Origin: RGUW01 sp049421025
Lineage (GTDB): Bacteria; Cyanobacteriota; Cyanobacteriia; PCC-6307; Cyanobiaceae
Direction: 5' to 3'
DNA length: 6,303 bases
Assembly: GCA_049421025.1 (NCBI GenBank)
Contig: JBMSMG010000085.1
Span: 1 to 6,303 of the forward strand
The notes beneath the pieces are model-generated. The model did no database searches and was not told the origin of the DNA. It was given only the letters and a program-made list of their open reading frames with translations. Positions 1 to 5,727 of this stretch are shown in pieces. A program made the position numbers and the translations under genes. The first letter of the stretch is position 1; each line of letters opens with the position of its first letter.

Positions 1-43
1 GGGTCTGCACACGCGTTGGATCGCCATTCTGGGCACTGGTCAT
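1..43 (-). CDS. Probable 5' end of a downstream gene, cut by the window edge
   Basis: An ATG at 43..41 on the minus strand opens a frame with no stop for the 14 codons visible. It begins MTSAQNGDPTRVQT and runs off the left end. It lies 19 bases after the stop of the FAD oxidoreductase gene, on the same strand. A purine-rich stretch (AAGGGAAGATAGGG, 60..47) precedes it and could hold a ribosome binding site. The spacing and direction suggest the next gene of the same transcript. Fourteen residues are too few to recognise a family, so no function is assigned. The main alternative is a chance open stretch. Confidence 0.4.
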   Translation of the reverse strand, partial: MTSAQNGDPTRVQT

Positions 44-62
44 GGGCCCTATCTTCCCTTAG

Positions 63-983
63 TCAGCAGCTCTTGTCAGCTTCGGCCCGAGAGATCTCGG
101 CGGCCATGGTCTCAGCGGCCTCGGGCAGTTGGCTGAAGGCGCCGCTGAAGCCGGCCAGCACCCACAGGCCCGGTTCAACACACTGCGCCAGCGGCACCCC
201 ATCAGTGCAGAAACTCACCGCGGTCTGGCGGAAGTGCCCCTGCGCGTGGGCCAGCCTGGGCCAGCGCTTGGCGAGCGCCTGGCGCAGCCGCTGCTCCATC
301 AGGGCTGCATCGGGCGGCGTGCCAGCCGCCAGAGCAGGGCGCACCAGCGTGATCTGGCCGGCCAGCAGTCGCGTGCCGCAGGGCACCAGCCCCGTATCGA
401 CGATCCATTCGTCTTGGCTCAGGGCGGCGGCTCGCTGCTCGAGCTCAAGGCGGCTGAAGCGCTCTGGCAGTAGGGCTATCGCCGGCCAGCGGCAGCGCGC
501 CGGAGCCAGCCGCCAGTCGTCGAGCTCGAGAATGCCGGCCCAGCTGCAGCGCAGCCGGCTATCGAGCTGCGGTGCCAAATCGCGGCAGCCGGCGCCGCAG
601 GCCAGCACCAGTGGGCCCTGGTGGCGCAGTGCAGTGAGATCGTCTGGTGATTGCAGCAAGCGGGCTTGACGCTTGACGCCGGCCTGCTTGAGGGCTGCGG
701 CGACCAACGCTTCAAAGCGCTGCGGCTCCACCTGCCATGCCGGTAGCGGCAGGCCGCGGCGGCTCAGCTGCAACCAGCGCCGCCGCAGCCCCAAGGGGCC
801 ATGCCTGCGCTGCAGCTGCTGCCACGCTCTGGCGGCTGGGCCAGGGGGAAGCAGTCCGTAGCTCAACGCTGTGGCGGTTGCAGGCCCCAGACCTTGATCA
901 ATCAGCGTGACGTCTTGCCCCCGATCGGCAAGCTCCAGGGCCAGCAAGCTGCCGGCCAGGCCAGCGCCAACGATCGTGATCAA
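63..983 (-). CDS. FAD-dependent oxidoreductase (DAO-like fold), substrate unknown
   Basis: A 306-residue predicted flavoenzyme. The N-terminus has a Rossmann dinucleotide-binding motif, GAGLAG at residues 6-11, followed by a helix and an acidic residue ending the second strand (D29 in VTLID). This is the usual FAD-binding pattern of the D-amino-acid oxidase/glycine oxidase superfamily. The C-terminal stretch LWVLAGFSGAFSQLPEAA (about 273-290) resembles the second FAD-contacting segment of that superfamily. The middle part is diverged, so I cannot name the substrate. No signal peptide is seen, so it is probably cytoplasmic. The start is TTG at 983..981. It overlaps the stop of the psbP-like gene as TTGA, and no better start lies nearby, so translation is probably coupled. 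A thiazole-pathway glycine oxidase (ThiO) is possible but unsupported. Confidence 0.85.
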   Translation of the reverse strand: MITIVGAGLAGSLLALELADRGQDVTLIDQGLGPATATALSYGLLPPGPAARAWQQLQRRHGPLGLRRRWLQLSRRGLPLPAWQVEPQRFEALVAAALKQAGVKRQARLLQSPDDLTALRHQGPLVLACGAGCRDLAPQLDSRLRCSWAGILELDDWRLAPARCRWPAIALLPERFSRLELEQRAAALSQDEWIVDTGLVPCGTRLLAGQITLVRPALAAGTPPDAALMEQRLRQALAKRWPRLAHAQGHFRQTAVSFCTDGVPLAQCVEPGLWVLAGFSGAFSQLPEAAETMAAEISRAEADKSC

Positions 984-1549
984 ACCAGCAGATTGAACGA
1001 GCGGATCACCTGATCAAACAGCACTTTGACCTTGGGCCAGCGCACCTCGTTGGTGCTGGCAGCCAGGGTGTACAGCCGGCCCCGATCGACCACCACCGTC
1101 GCCAGTTCATGGCGGTCGCGGTCAGCCAGATGCACCGCGTACTCCAGGTCATAGAACGTATGGCCGTTGTCTTGGCGCTCGCGCGCCTCAACCAAGGTGG
1201 CCTCGCGGCCGCTGCCTTCAGGGGCAATCGCGGTGCGGCGCAGGCGCTCGCCCACAGCCACGGCACTGCCCAGCTCACTGAGCTCATCGTCAGCATCGAC
1301 GCTTGAGATCACCAGGCTGAGGGTTTCATCGCTGTTGATCAGATCGTGAAACACCACCTGGGGCCCGCCGCTCACCTGAACCCGCGTCCAACCGGTCGGA
1401 TAGAGAAACGCGTAGCGACCATCGGGGCTCTGGAAACTGTTGAGCCCAGCTGCTGCCGCGCTGCAGCTGGCGAGCACTACACCCAGCACCAGCGCCGTCA
1501 CCAGACTGCGCCAGCGCTGCACAAGGTTCCAGGGTGAGCGCGGGGGCAT
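980..1549 (-). CDS. psbP: CyanoP: PsbP-like photosystem II lipoprotein
   Basis: A 189-residue protein with a basic start (R4, R12, R14), a hydrophobic stretch (about 16-27) and a lipobox LASC ending at C29. This predicts a lipid-anchored protein on the lumenal side of the thylakoid. The mature part opens GLNSFQSPDGRYAFLYPTGW, the typical PsbP start, and includes VVFHDLI (about 66-72), the NEVRW-K-K segment and a C-terminal IRSFN. Cyanobacterial CyanoP has about this length. It associates with photosystem II, where it is linked to early assembly and to stability of the oxygen-evolving side rather than being essential. The start is ATG at 1549..1547. No clear Shine-Dalgarno sequence is seen. 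Its stop overlaps the start of the FAD oxidoreductase gene by four bases, and it is divergent from recR. 'psbP' is used loosely: this is the cyanobacterial lipoprotein form, not the plant extrinsic subunit. Confidence 0.92.
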   Translation of the reverse strand: MPPRSPWNLVQRWRSLVTALVLGVVLASCSAAAAGLNSFQSPDGRYAFLYPTGWTRVQVSGGPQVVFHDLINSDETLSLVISSVDADDELSELGSAVAVGERLRRTAIAPEGSGREATLVEARERQDNGHTFYDLEYAVHLADRDRHELATVVVDRGRLYTLAASTNEVRWPKVKVLFDQVIRSFNLLV

Positions 1550-1573
1550 GGCGAGCGCGGCAGAGGTGGGGCC

Positions 1574-1597
1574 GCGGCCATTCTGGACCGTGGCCGC
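1574..1597. repeat. Inverted repeat between psbP and recR
   Basis: GCGGCCA (1574-1580) and TGGCCGC (1591-1597) form a perfect 7-bp GC-rich stem with a 10-base loop. It lies between the divergent psbP-like and recR genes, 25 bases from the psbP start. It could be a regulatory hairpin or operator. In DNA this GC-rich it could also be chance. I see no clear -35/-10 promoter pair in this roughly 96-base region. Confidence 0.35.
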
Positions 1598-1609
1598 AGC
1601 TCAGGCGCT

Positions 1610-1641
1610 GACTCTCCCTAGAGTCGCGGCACCTGCTCTAG
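1610..1641. repeat. Two overlapping inverted repeats just before recR
   Basis: GACTCT-CCCT-AGAGTC (1610-1625) is a perfect 6-bp stem with a 4-base loop. Its right arm overlaps CTAGAG (1618-1623), which pairs instead with CTCTAG (1636-1641) across 12 bases. The two pairings exclude each other, and both lie directly ahead of the inferred recR start at 1646. They could form alternative structures in the recR leader or a protein-binding site. That role is inferred; only the sequence symmetry is seen. Confidence 0.4.
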
Positions 1642-1645
1642 ATCC

Positions 1646-2302
1646 CTGAGCGGCTTTACCCGCCCCCTGGCTCGGCTGATTGATCAGTTCGAGCGCCTGC
1701 CCGGGATCGGTCCGCGCACCGCCCAACGGCTGGCCCTGCACTTGTTGCGCCAGCCCGAAGAGCAGATCCATGCCTTTGCTGATGCCCTGTTGGCAGCCCG
1801 CAGCCAGGTGGGTCAGTGCCAGCGCTGTTTTCACCTCTCGGCAGATCCGCTCTGTGAGATCTGCCGCAACCCCGAGCGGCGCAACGGTCAGCTCTGCGTG
1901 GTGGCCGATTCACGCGATCTGCTCGCCATGGAGCGCACCCGTGAGTTCAAGGGCAGCTACCACGTACTTGGGGGGTTGATCTCGCCGATGGATGGCATCG
2001 GCCCTGAGGCGCTCAACATTCAGCCCCTGGTGCAGCGGGTGGCGGGTTTTGGGGCCGCTCAGGGAGCCGATGATTCAGACGAGCCGATTGGCCCGGCTGA
2101 TCAGCAAGCGATCAGCGAGGTGATCCTGGCGCTGACCCCAAGCGTCGAGGGTGACACCACCAGCCTGTACCTGGCGCGGCTGATCAAGCCCTTCACCGCC
2201 GTCAGCCGCATCGCCTATGGCCTGCCCATGGGCAGCGAGCTTGAGTACGCCGATGAGGTGACCCTGGCGCGCGCCTTTGAGGGACGCCGCGCGGTGGAGT
2301 GA
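1646..2302 (+). CDS. recR: Recombination mediator RecR
   Basis: RecR acts with RecF and RecO to load RecA at single-stranded gaps during recombinational repair. Counting CTG 1646 as residue 1 gives 218 residues. Domains in order: helix-hairpin-helix RLPGIGPRTAQRLALHLL (17-34); a four-cysteine zinc finger C58-x2-C61-x8-C70-x2-C73; and a Toprim domain from LCVVADSRD (about 83) through VILALTPSVEGDTT and the C-terminal PMGSELEYADEVTLARAFEGRR. The frame is open from 1622, but no ATG, GTG or TTG occurs before TTG 1742. Starting at 1742 would delete the helix-hairpin-helix. CTG 1646 puts the start where other cyanobacterial RecRs, as I remember them, begin, just before TRPLARLI. ATT 1679 is another candidate. 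About 23 residues around 2042-2110 look like an insertion within Toprim. The stop overlaps the lipA ATG by one base (TGATG), so the two are probably co-transcribed. Confidence 0.9.
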   Translation: MSGFTRPLARLIDQFERLPGIGPRTAQRLALHLLRQPEEQIHAFADALLAARSQVGQCQRCFHLSADPLCEICRNPERRNGQLCVVADSRDLLAMERTREFKGSYHVLGGLISPMDGIGPEALNIQPLVQRVAGFGAAQGADDSDEPIGPADQQAISEVILALTPSVEGDTTSLYLARLIKPFTAVSRIAYGLPMGSELEYADEVTLARAFEGRRAVE

Positions 2303-3213
2303 TGGGCCAAACGACGCGCTACAGCGGCATCGCGCCGGCCGAGCGGTTGCCCCGTTGGATTCGCTCACCGGTCGGCAAGGCCAGCGAGCTTGAGCGGGTG
2401 CAGGGCGTGGTCAAGCAGCAGCGGCTGCACACCATCTGCGAAGAGGGCCGCTGCCCCAACCGGGCCGAGTGCTACGCCGCCGGCACCGCCACGTTTTTGC
2501 TGGGGGGCTCGATCTGCACCCGCAGCTGTGCCTTTTGCCAGGTCGACAAGGGCCAGGCGCCTGAGCCGCTCGATGGCCTCGAGTCTGAGCGGGTCGCCGA
2601 GGCCGTGGCGACTCTGGGGTTGTCGTATGTGGTGCTGACTGCGGTGGCCCGCGACGATCTGGCTGATCACGGCGCCTCGCTGTTCACCAGTGCCATGGCG
2701 GCGATCCGCCGGCGCATGCCCGCTGTTGCCATCGAGGTGTTGACGCCCGACTTCTGGGGCGGCCATCCAGGTGAAGCCGAGGCGATCGCGGCGCAACGGC
2801 AACGCTTGGGAGCCGTGCTGGCTGCTGAGCCGGTCTGCTTTAACCACAATCTCGAAACGGTCGAGCGGTTGCAGGGGGAGGTGCGACGCGGTGCCACGTA
2901 CAGGCGCTCGCTCGGTTTGCTGGCAGTGGCCCGCGAGTTGGCGCCCCACATCCCCACCAAAAGCGGGTTGATGCTGGGCCTGGGCGAAACCCGCGATGAG
3001 GTGATCGCCGCGATGCGCGATCTGCGGCAGGTCGATTGCCAGCGCCTCACCCTGGGGCAGTATCTGCGTCCCTCATTGGCCCATATTCCTGTGGATCGCT
3101 ACTGGAGCCCACAGGAGTTCGATGAGCTGGGCGCCATGGCCCGCGAGCTTGGTTTTGCCGATGTGCGCTCGGGGCCGCTGGTGCGCAGCAGCTATCACGC
3201 GGGGGCGGCCTAG
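2302..3213 (+). CDS. lipA: Lipoyl synthase, radical SAM
   Basis: LipA inserts two sulfur atoms at C6 and C8 of protein-bound octanoyl groups to make the lipoyl cofactor of pyruvate dehydrogenase and the glycine cleavage H protein. The 303-residue product has every family hallmark. The auxiliary [4Fe-4S] cluster motif is C46-x4-C51-x5-C57 (CEEGRCPNRAEC). The radical-SAM motif is C72-x3-C76-x2-C79 (CTRSCAFC). The C-terminal RSSYHA (295-300) holds the serine that ligates the auxiliary cluster in characterised LipA. EVLTPDFWGG, the NHNLETV segment and TKSGLMLGLGET are also conserved. Length is normal. ATG 2302 is preferred because it overlaps the recR stop as TGATG. GTG 2299, one codon upstream, is an alternative. 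The stop TAG shares CTAG with the stop of the converging GNAT-like gene, leaving no room for a terminator. Cyanobacteria often have two lipA copies, and I cannot tell which this is. Confidence 0.96.
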   Translation: MGQTTRYSGIAPAERLPRWIRSPVGKASELERVQGVVKQQRLHTICEEGRCPNRAECYAAGTATFLLGGSICTRSCAFCQVDKGQAPEPLDGLESERVAEAVATLGLSYVVLTAVARDDLADHGASLFTSAMAAIRRRMPAVAIEVLTPDFWGGHPGEAEAIAAQRQRLGAVLAAEPVCFNHNLETVERLQGEVRRGATYRRSLGLLAVARELAPHIPTKSGLMLGLGETRDEVIAAMRDLRQVDCQRLTLGQYLRPSLAHIPVDRYWSPQEFDELGAMARELGFADVRSGPLVRSSYHAGAA

Positions 3214-3719
3214 CCCAGCTGCCTACTCGCTTTCGCCAGGCCTTCAGCGCAGTCGCCCCGCATCAGCAACCCTGCACCGCCCCAGATCAGCCGCGGCCCC
3301 AGATCGAGCACGCCAGATTCCAGCTCGCGAATCGCGCTAAAGCCCAGGCGTCTGAAGTAACGCACCAGTCGCTTGTGCTGGGCGTCGTTATCGCGAATCG
3401 CCAGCAGGGTGGCGCTGCGGCAGGGGGTTGCCTCCAGTGCCCAGGCAAAGGTGGCGGCCCAGATCAAAGGGCCCACGCCAGCGGTGCGGTCGCCTTGCAC
3501 CCGCATGGTGTCGAGCCGCAGGCCGCCAGTTGTGGGCAGGGCCCAACCTTTCAGTTCGCCCAACAGCATCAGGCCGTTCGAGCGCTCAGGCGCATCGGCT
3601 TGGCATCTGCGGGCCACCCCCACTCGCAGCGTGGTCAGTGGACCCCGCGGCTGCACCTGCAGCCGCAGCAAGAGATCGCGCTTGGAGGCTGTGCGTTCCA
3701 GCTCGTGCAGGCTTGGCAT
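3210..3719 (-). CDS. GNAT-like N-acetyltransferase family protein, substrate unknown
   Basis: A 169-residue protein without a recognised specific function. The pattern fits a GNAT acyltransferase fold: RTAGVGPLIWAATFAWAL (about 78-95) sits where the acetyl-CoA pyrophosphate loop and following helix would be. ATLLAIRDNDAQHKRLVRYF and RRLGF (about 103-127) match the usual C-terminal strand, helix and 'RLGF' turn. The loop is poorer than a standard Q/RxxGxG/A, so activity is uncertain. ATG 3719 is chosen over an in-frame TTG at 3734 because GGAG lies 9 bases upstream and the start then falls just 2 bases after the GST gene stop. It is probably the last gene of the bioB-trhO-GST group. Its TAG stop overlaps the lipA stop within CTAG. 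Similar proteins may be widespread in picocyanobacteria, but I could not check this. Confidence 0.7.
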   Translation of the reverse strand: MPSLHELERTASKRDLLLRLQVQPRGPLTTLRVGVARRCQADAPERSNGLMLLGELKGWALPTTGGLRLDTMRVQGDRTAGVGPLIWAATFAWALEATPCRSATLLAIRDNDAQHKRLVRYFRRLGFSAIRELESGVLDLGPRLIWGGAGLLMRGDCAEGLAKASRQLG

Positions 3720-3721
3720 GC

Positions 3722-4780
3722 TCAGAGACTCCAAACTGCGCTGTGCACCACGGCCCCCAGGGGCAAGGCCGCATACAGATGCGGAAACAGCTCGCCGCTC
3801 CCAGGAGCAGGCTCTTTGCGCACCTCCAGGGCCGCCCCCTTCAAGCGCGATGGGTCAATGCACAACAGGGTCACGGCGCCGGCGGGCAGGTCGCCATAAA
3901 AGCGTGCTGCAGTGGCGGCGATCTGGTGTGCCTCGCTCAGGTGGATGAAGCCCACCTCAGCCAGGGTGCGGCCGCGGGTTGAGATCGTGTAGTTGGCTTG
4001 CGCACGGCATGCGGCCTGCCAGTCAGCTTTGAGGGCCAGGTGGTACAGCCAGCTGGGCGAGTGCCAGATGCTGCGCGGGGCCCATGGCTCAGCCATCACG
4101 GCGGAGAGCTCTGTGCTCTCGAGAAACCGCTGCAGCCAGAGCTGCAGGGCCATCAGCCCCGTTGCGGCGTCAAAGCCAGCCGGATCAGCCAGTCTGAATT
4201 GCCGCACAAATGGCAGCAGGGCCCAGTCGGCCAGTGACGGCCGTTCCCCCAGTAGCCAGGCACCGCCGCCGGCGGTGAGCAGATCGCTCCAGCCCTGCAA
4301 AATGGCGAGGCCAGCGAGACGATGGGATTGAGATCTCTCGCCGGGGTAGCGATCTGGGTATTTGTAGCGATCGAGGTGGTGCTTGAAGGCTCCGTCGTTC
4401 TGAGCGACCAACGCCTCCATCAACCTGAGATCGGCGTTGCTCCAGCCGTTGATCCAACCGTGGGGGTCGGCCTGAGCGAGTGCCCAGCGCATCACCTCGA
4501 GGCTTTCGCCCAGAACGGCCGGCGACTCTTCGGCTGCATCGCCTCCCGCATGGGTGCCAGGCACCAGCACCGGCACTGTGCCTTTGCTTGAGGCTGCCAG
4601 CAGCTCTGGGGGTTTGGCTTTGAGCGCCACCTCGCGCAGCTCCAGATCAACCCCCGGCTGCAGCCCTGCCGCCGCCAGCGCCAGCCGCGCCCGCATCGCA
4701 TAGGGGCAGCGGCGAAAGCTGTAGAGAATGGACTGCTGGTCTGGTCGGTGTGTTGTGGAGGTGACCATGGTCATGACCAT
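3722..4780 (-). CDS. Glutathione S-transferase fused to a DUF952 domain
   Basis: A 352-residue two-domain protein. The N-terminal thioredoxin-like GST domain (about 17-104) has SFRRCPYAMRARLAL with the CPY motif at 25-27, GTVPVLV with the expected cis-proline P70, and an ESLEVMRW helix (92-99). The helical GST C-terminal domain (about 110-225) has PSLADWALLPFVRQF (181-195), including the conserved S-x-x-D capping box. After a linker (about 226-243) comes a DUF952 domain (about 244-345). It starts WLYHLALKADW and carries the marker motifs GFIHLSEAHQ (277-286) and LFPHLYAALPL (331-341). The GST half probably binds glutathione, with C25 as candidate thiol; the DUF952 function is unknown to me. 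Three in-frame ATGs (4780, 4774, 4768) lie in a palindrome at the start, so the exact start is unsure. The gene begins 2 bases after the trhO stop. Confidence 0.9.
   Translation of the reverse strand: MVMTMVTSTTHRPDQQSILYSFRRCPYAMRARLALAAAGLQPGVDLELREVALKAKPPELLAASSKGTVPVLVPGTHAGGDAAEESPAVLGESLEVMRWALAQADPHGWINGWSNADLRLMEALVAQNDGAFKHHLDRYKYPDRYPGERSQSHRLAGLAILQGWSDLLTAGGGAWLLGERPSLADWALLPFVRQFRLADPAGFDAATGLMALQLWLQRFLESTELSAVMAEPWAPRSIWHSPSWLYHLALKADWQAACRAQANYTISTRGRTLAEVGFIHLSEAHQIAATAARFYGDLPAGAVTLLCIDPSRLKGAALEVRKEPAPGSGELFPHLYAALPLGAVVHSAVWSL
3729..3732 (-). promoter_or_regulatory. Shine-Dalgarno for the GNAT-like gene
   Basis: GGAG on the minus strand (3732..3729) lies 9 bases before ATG 3719, inside the last codons of the GST-DUF952 gene. 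It decides the start in favour of ATG 3719 over TTG 3734. It is one of the few recognisable ribosome binding sites in this window. Confidence 0.6.
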
Positions 4781-4784
4781 GGTC
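4763..4784. repeat. 22-bp perfect palindrome from two 10-bp palindromes
   Basis: Two copies of GACCATGGTC (4763-4772 and 4775-4784), each its own reverse complement, are separated by AT. The whole 22 bp is therefore also a perfect palindrome. It spans the last two bases read in the trhO stop, the 2-base gap and the first six codons of the GST gene, giving in-frame ATGs at codons 1, 3 and 5. It could come from a 12-bp tandem duplication. It could act as a hairpin over the start region or a protein-binding site. Confidence 0.85.
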
Positions 4785-5727
4785 AGCTGTGCAAGACGCC
4801 TGCAGAGGCGTTGGCGTGCGGCTGCATCTGGTGTGCTGCCTCTAGCTGCCGCTGGCGCTCGGCAAAGCGGGCCCGGTCGGCATCGCTGAACCGCTCGATG
4901 CAGTGATGGCAGCTCACCCCCTTGCGGTAGGCGGGATGCTGCAGCTCAGCTGGCGCCAGCGGCAGGCCGCAGGCGTAGCAGAGGCTGTGGCTGCCGGGCT
5001 CGAGCTGGTGGTTGACCGTGACCCGTTGGTCGAACACAAAGCATTCGCCCTGCCAGCTGCTGCTCTGCTCAGGCACCTCCTCGAGGTAGCGCAAAATGCC
5101 CCCCTGCAGGTGATGCACCCCTGTAAAGCCTTGCTGCAGCAGATAGGCGGTCGCTTTTTCGCAGCGGATCCCGCCGGTGCAGAACATGGCAATGGCCTTG
5201 GGCTTGCGCTCGGCCACCAGGGGGCGGAGCTGCTGCTCGACCCAGGCCGGGAACTGGCGAAAGCTTTCGGTGCCCGGGTCGATCGCGCCACGAAAGCTGC
5301 CCACGGCCACTTCGTAGCTGTTGCGGGTGTCGATCAGCAGGGTGTCTGGATCGCTGATCAGCGCATCCCATTGCTGGGGCGGCACATAGGTGCCCACCTG
5401 CTCGGCCGGTTTGACCGTGGGGCAGCCCATGGTGACGATCTCGCGCTTGAGCCGCACCTTGAGCCGCGCAAAGGTCTGCGCGTCCGCCCAACTCAATTTC
5501 GCTTCAAGCTCAGCCATGCCTGGGATCTGGCGCAGCCGTGCCAGCACCTGATCCACGCCAGCTTTTGGGCCGCAGATGGTGCCATTGACCCCTTCAACGG
5601 CCAGCAGAATCGTGCCGCGCACCGCCGCGTTCTCGGCCAGCTCGCGCAGGTCGGTTTGCAGGTCTGGAAGCACCTCAGCGCTCAGAGCGCTGAAGCGATA
5701 GAACGCTGCAACCAGCACAGCGCTCAC
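4783..5727 (-). CDS. trhO: tRNA uridine(34) hydroxylase, rhodanese family (TrhO/YceA)
   Basis: TrhO uses O2 to hydroxylate U34 in tRNA anticodons (5-hydroxyuridine), which supports decoding at wobble positions. The 314-residue product has the family layout. An N-terminal acylphosphatase-like part contains FYRFSAL and GTILLAVEGVNGTICG (about 38-53). A central rhodanese domain (about 120-220) has LLIDTRNSYEVAVGSF and the active-site loop FCTGGIRCEKA, with C183 as catalytic cysteine and C189 nearby. A C-terminal zinc-ribbon-like set follows: C250-x2-C253 (CYAC) and C273-x2-C276 (CHHC). The start is GTG 5727, which gives MSAVLVAAFYRF and overlaps the bioB stop as GTGA. A longer frame continues upstream inside bioB but adds unrelated residues. 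The overlap suggests coupling to bioB, and the GST-DUF952 gene follows after 2 bases. Confidence 0.93.
   Translation of the reverse strand: MSAVLVAAFYRFSALSAEVLPDLQTDLRELAENAAVRGTILLAVEGVNGTICGPKAGVDQVLARLRQIPGMAELEAKLSWADAQTFARLKVRLKREIVTMGCPTVKPAEQVGTYVPPQQWDALISDPDTLLIDTRNSYEVAVGSFRGAIDPGTESFRQFPAWVEQQLRPLVAERKPKAIAMFCTGGIRCEKATAYLLQQGFTGVHHLQGGILRYLEEVPEQSSSWQGECFVFDQRVTVNHQLEPGSHSLCYACGLPLAPAELQHPAYRKGVSCHHCIERFSDADRARFAERQRQLEAAHQMQPHANASAGVLHS

Noticed and set aside
16..669. 217-codon open frame on the plus strand
   Set aside because: Antisense to the FAD oxidoreductase. The composition is rich in serine, arginine and alanine with no motifs, as expected for a shadow frame.
1571..1597. 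Rho-independent terminator near psbP/recR
   Set aside because: The stem is GC-rich but no run of T follows on either strand, and both flanking genes start here rather than end.
2782..2789. HIP1 octamer GCGATCGC
   Set aside because: Only one copy found in the window, inside lipA. This gives no sign of the heavy HIP1 enrichment seen in some cyanobacteria and can be chance.
2365..2949. 194-codon open frame on the minus strand within lipA
   Set aside because: It is antisense to lipA, whose cysteine motifs are intact. No family resemblance.
3373..3982. Overlapping open frames on the plus strand opposite the GNAT-like and GST genes
   Set aside because: Three overlapping frames of similar length in the same GC-rich stretch indicate low stop frequency, not genes. 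The minus-strand reading has domain support and a Shine-Dalgarno.
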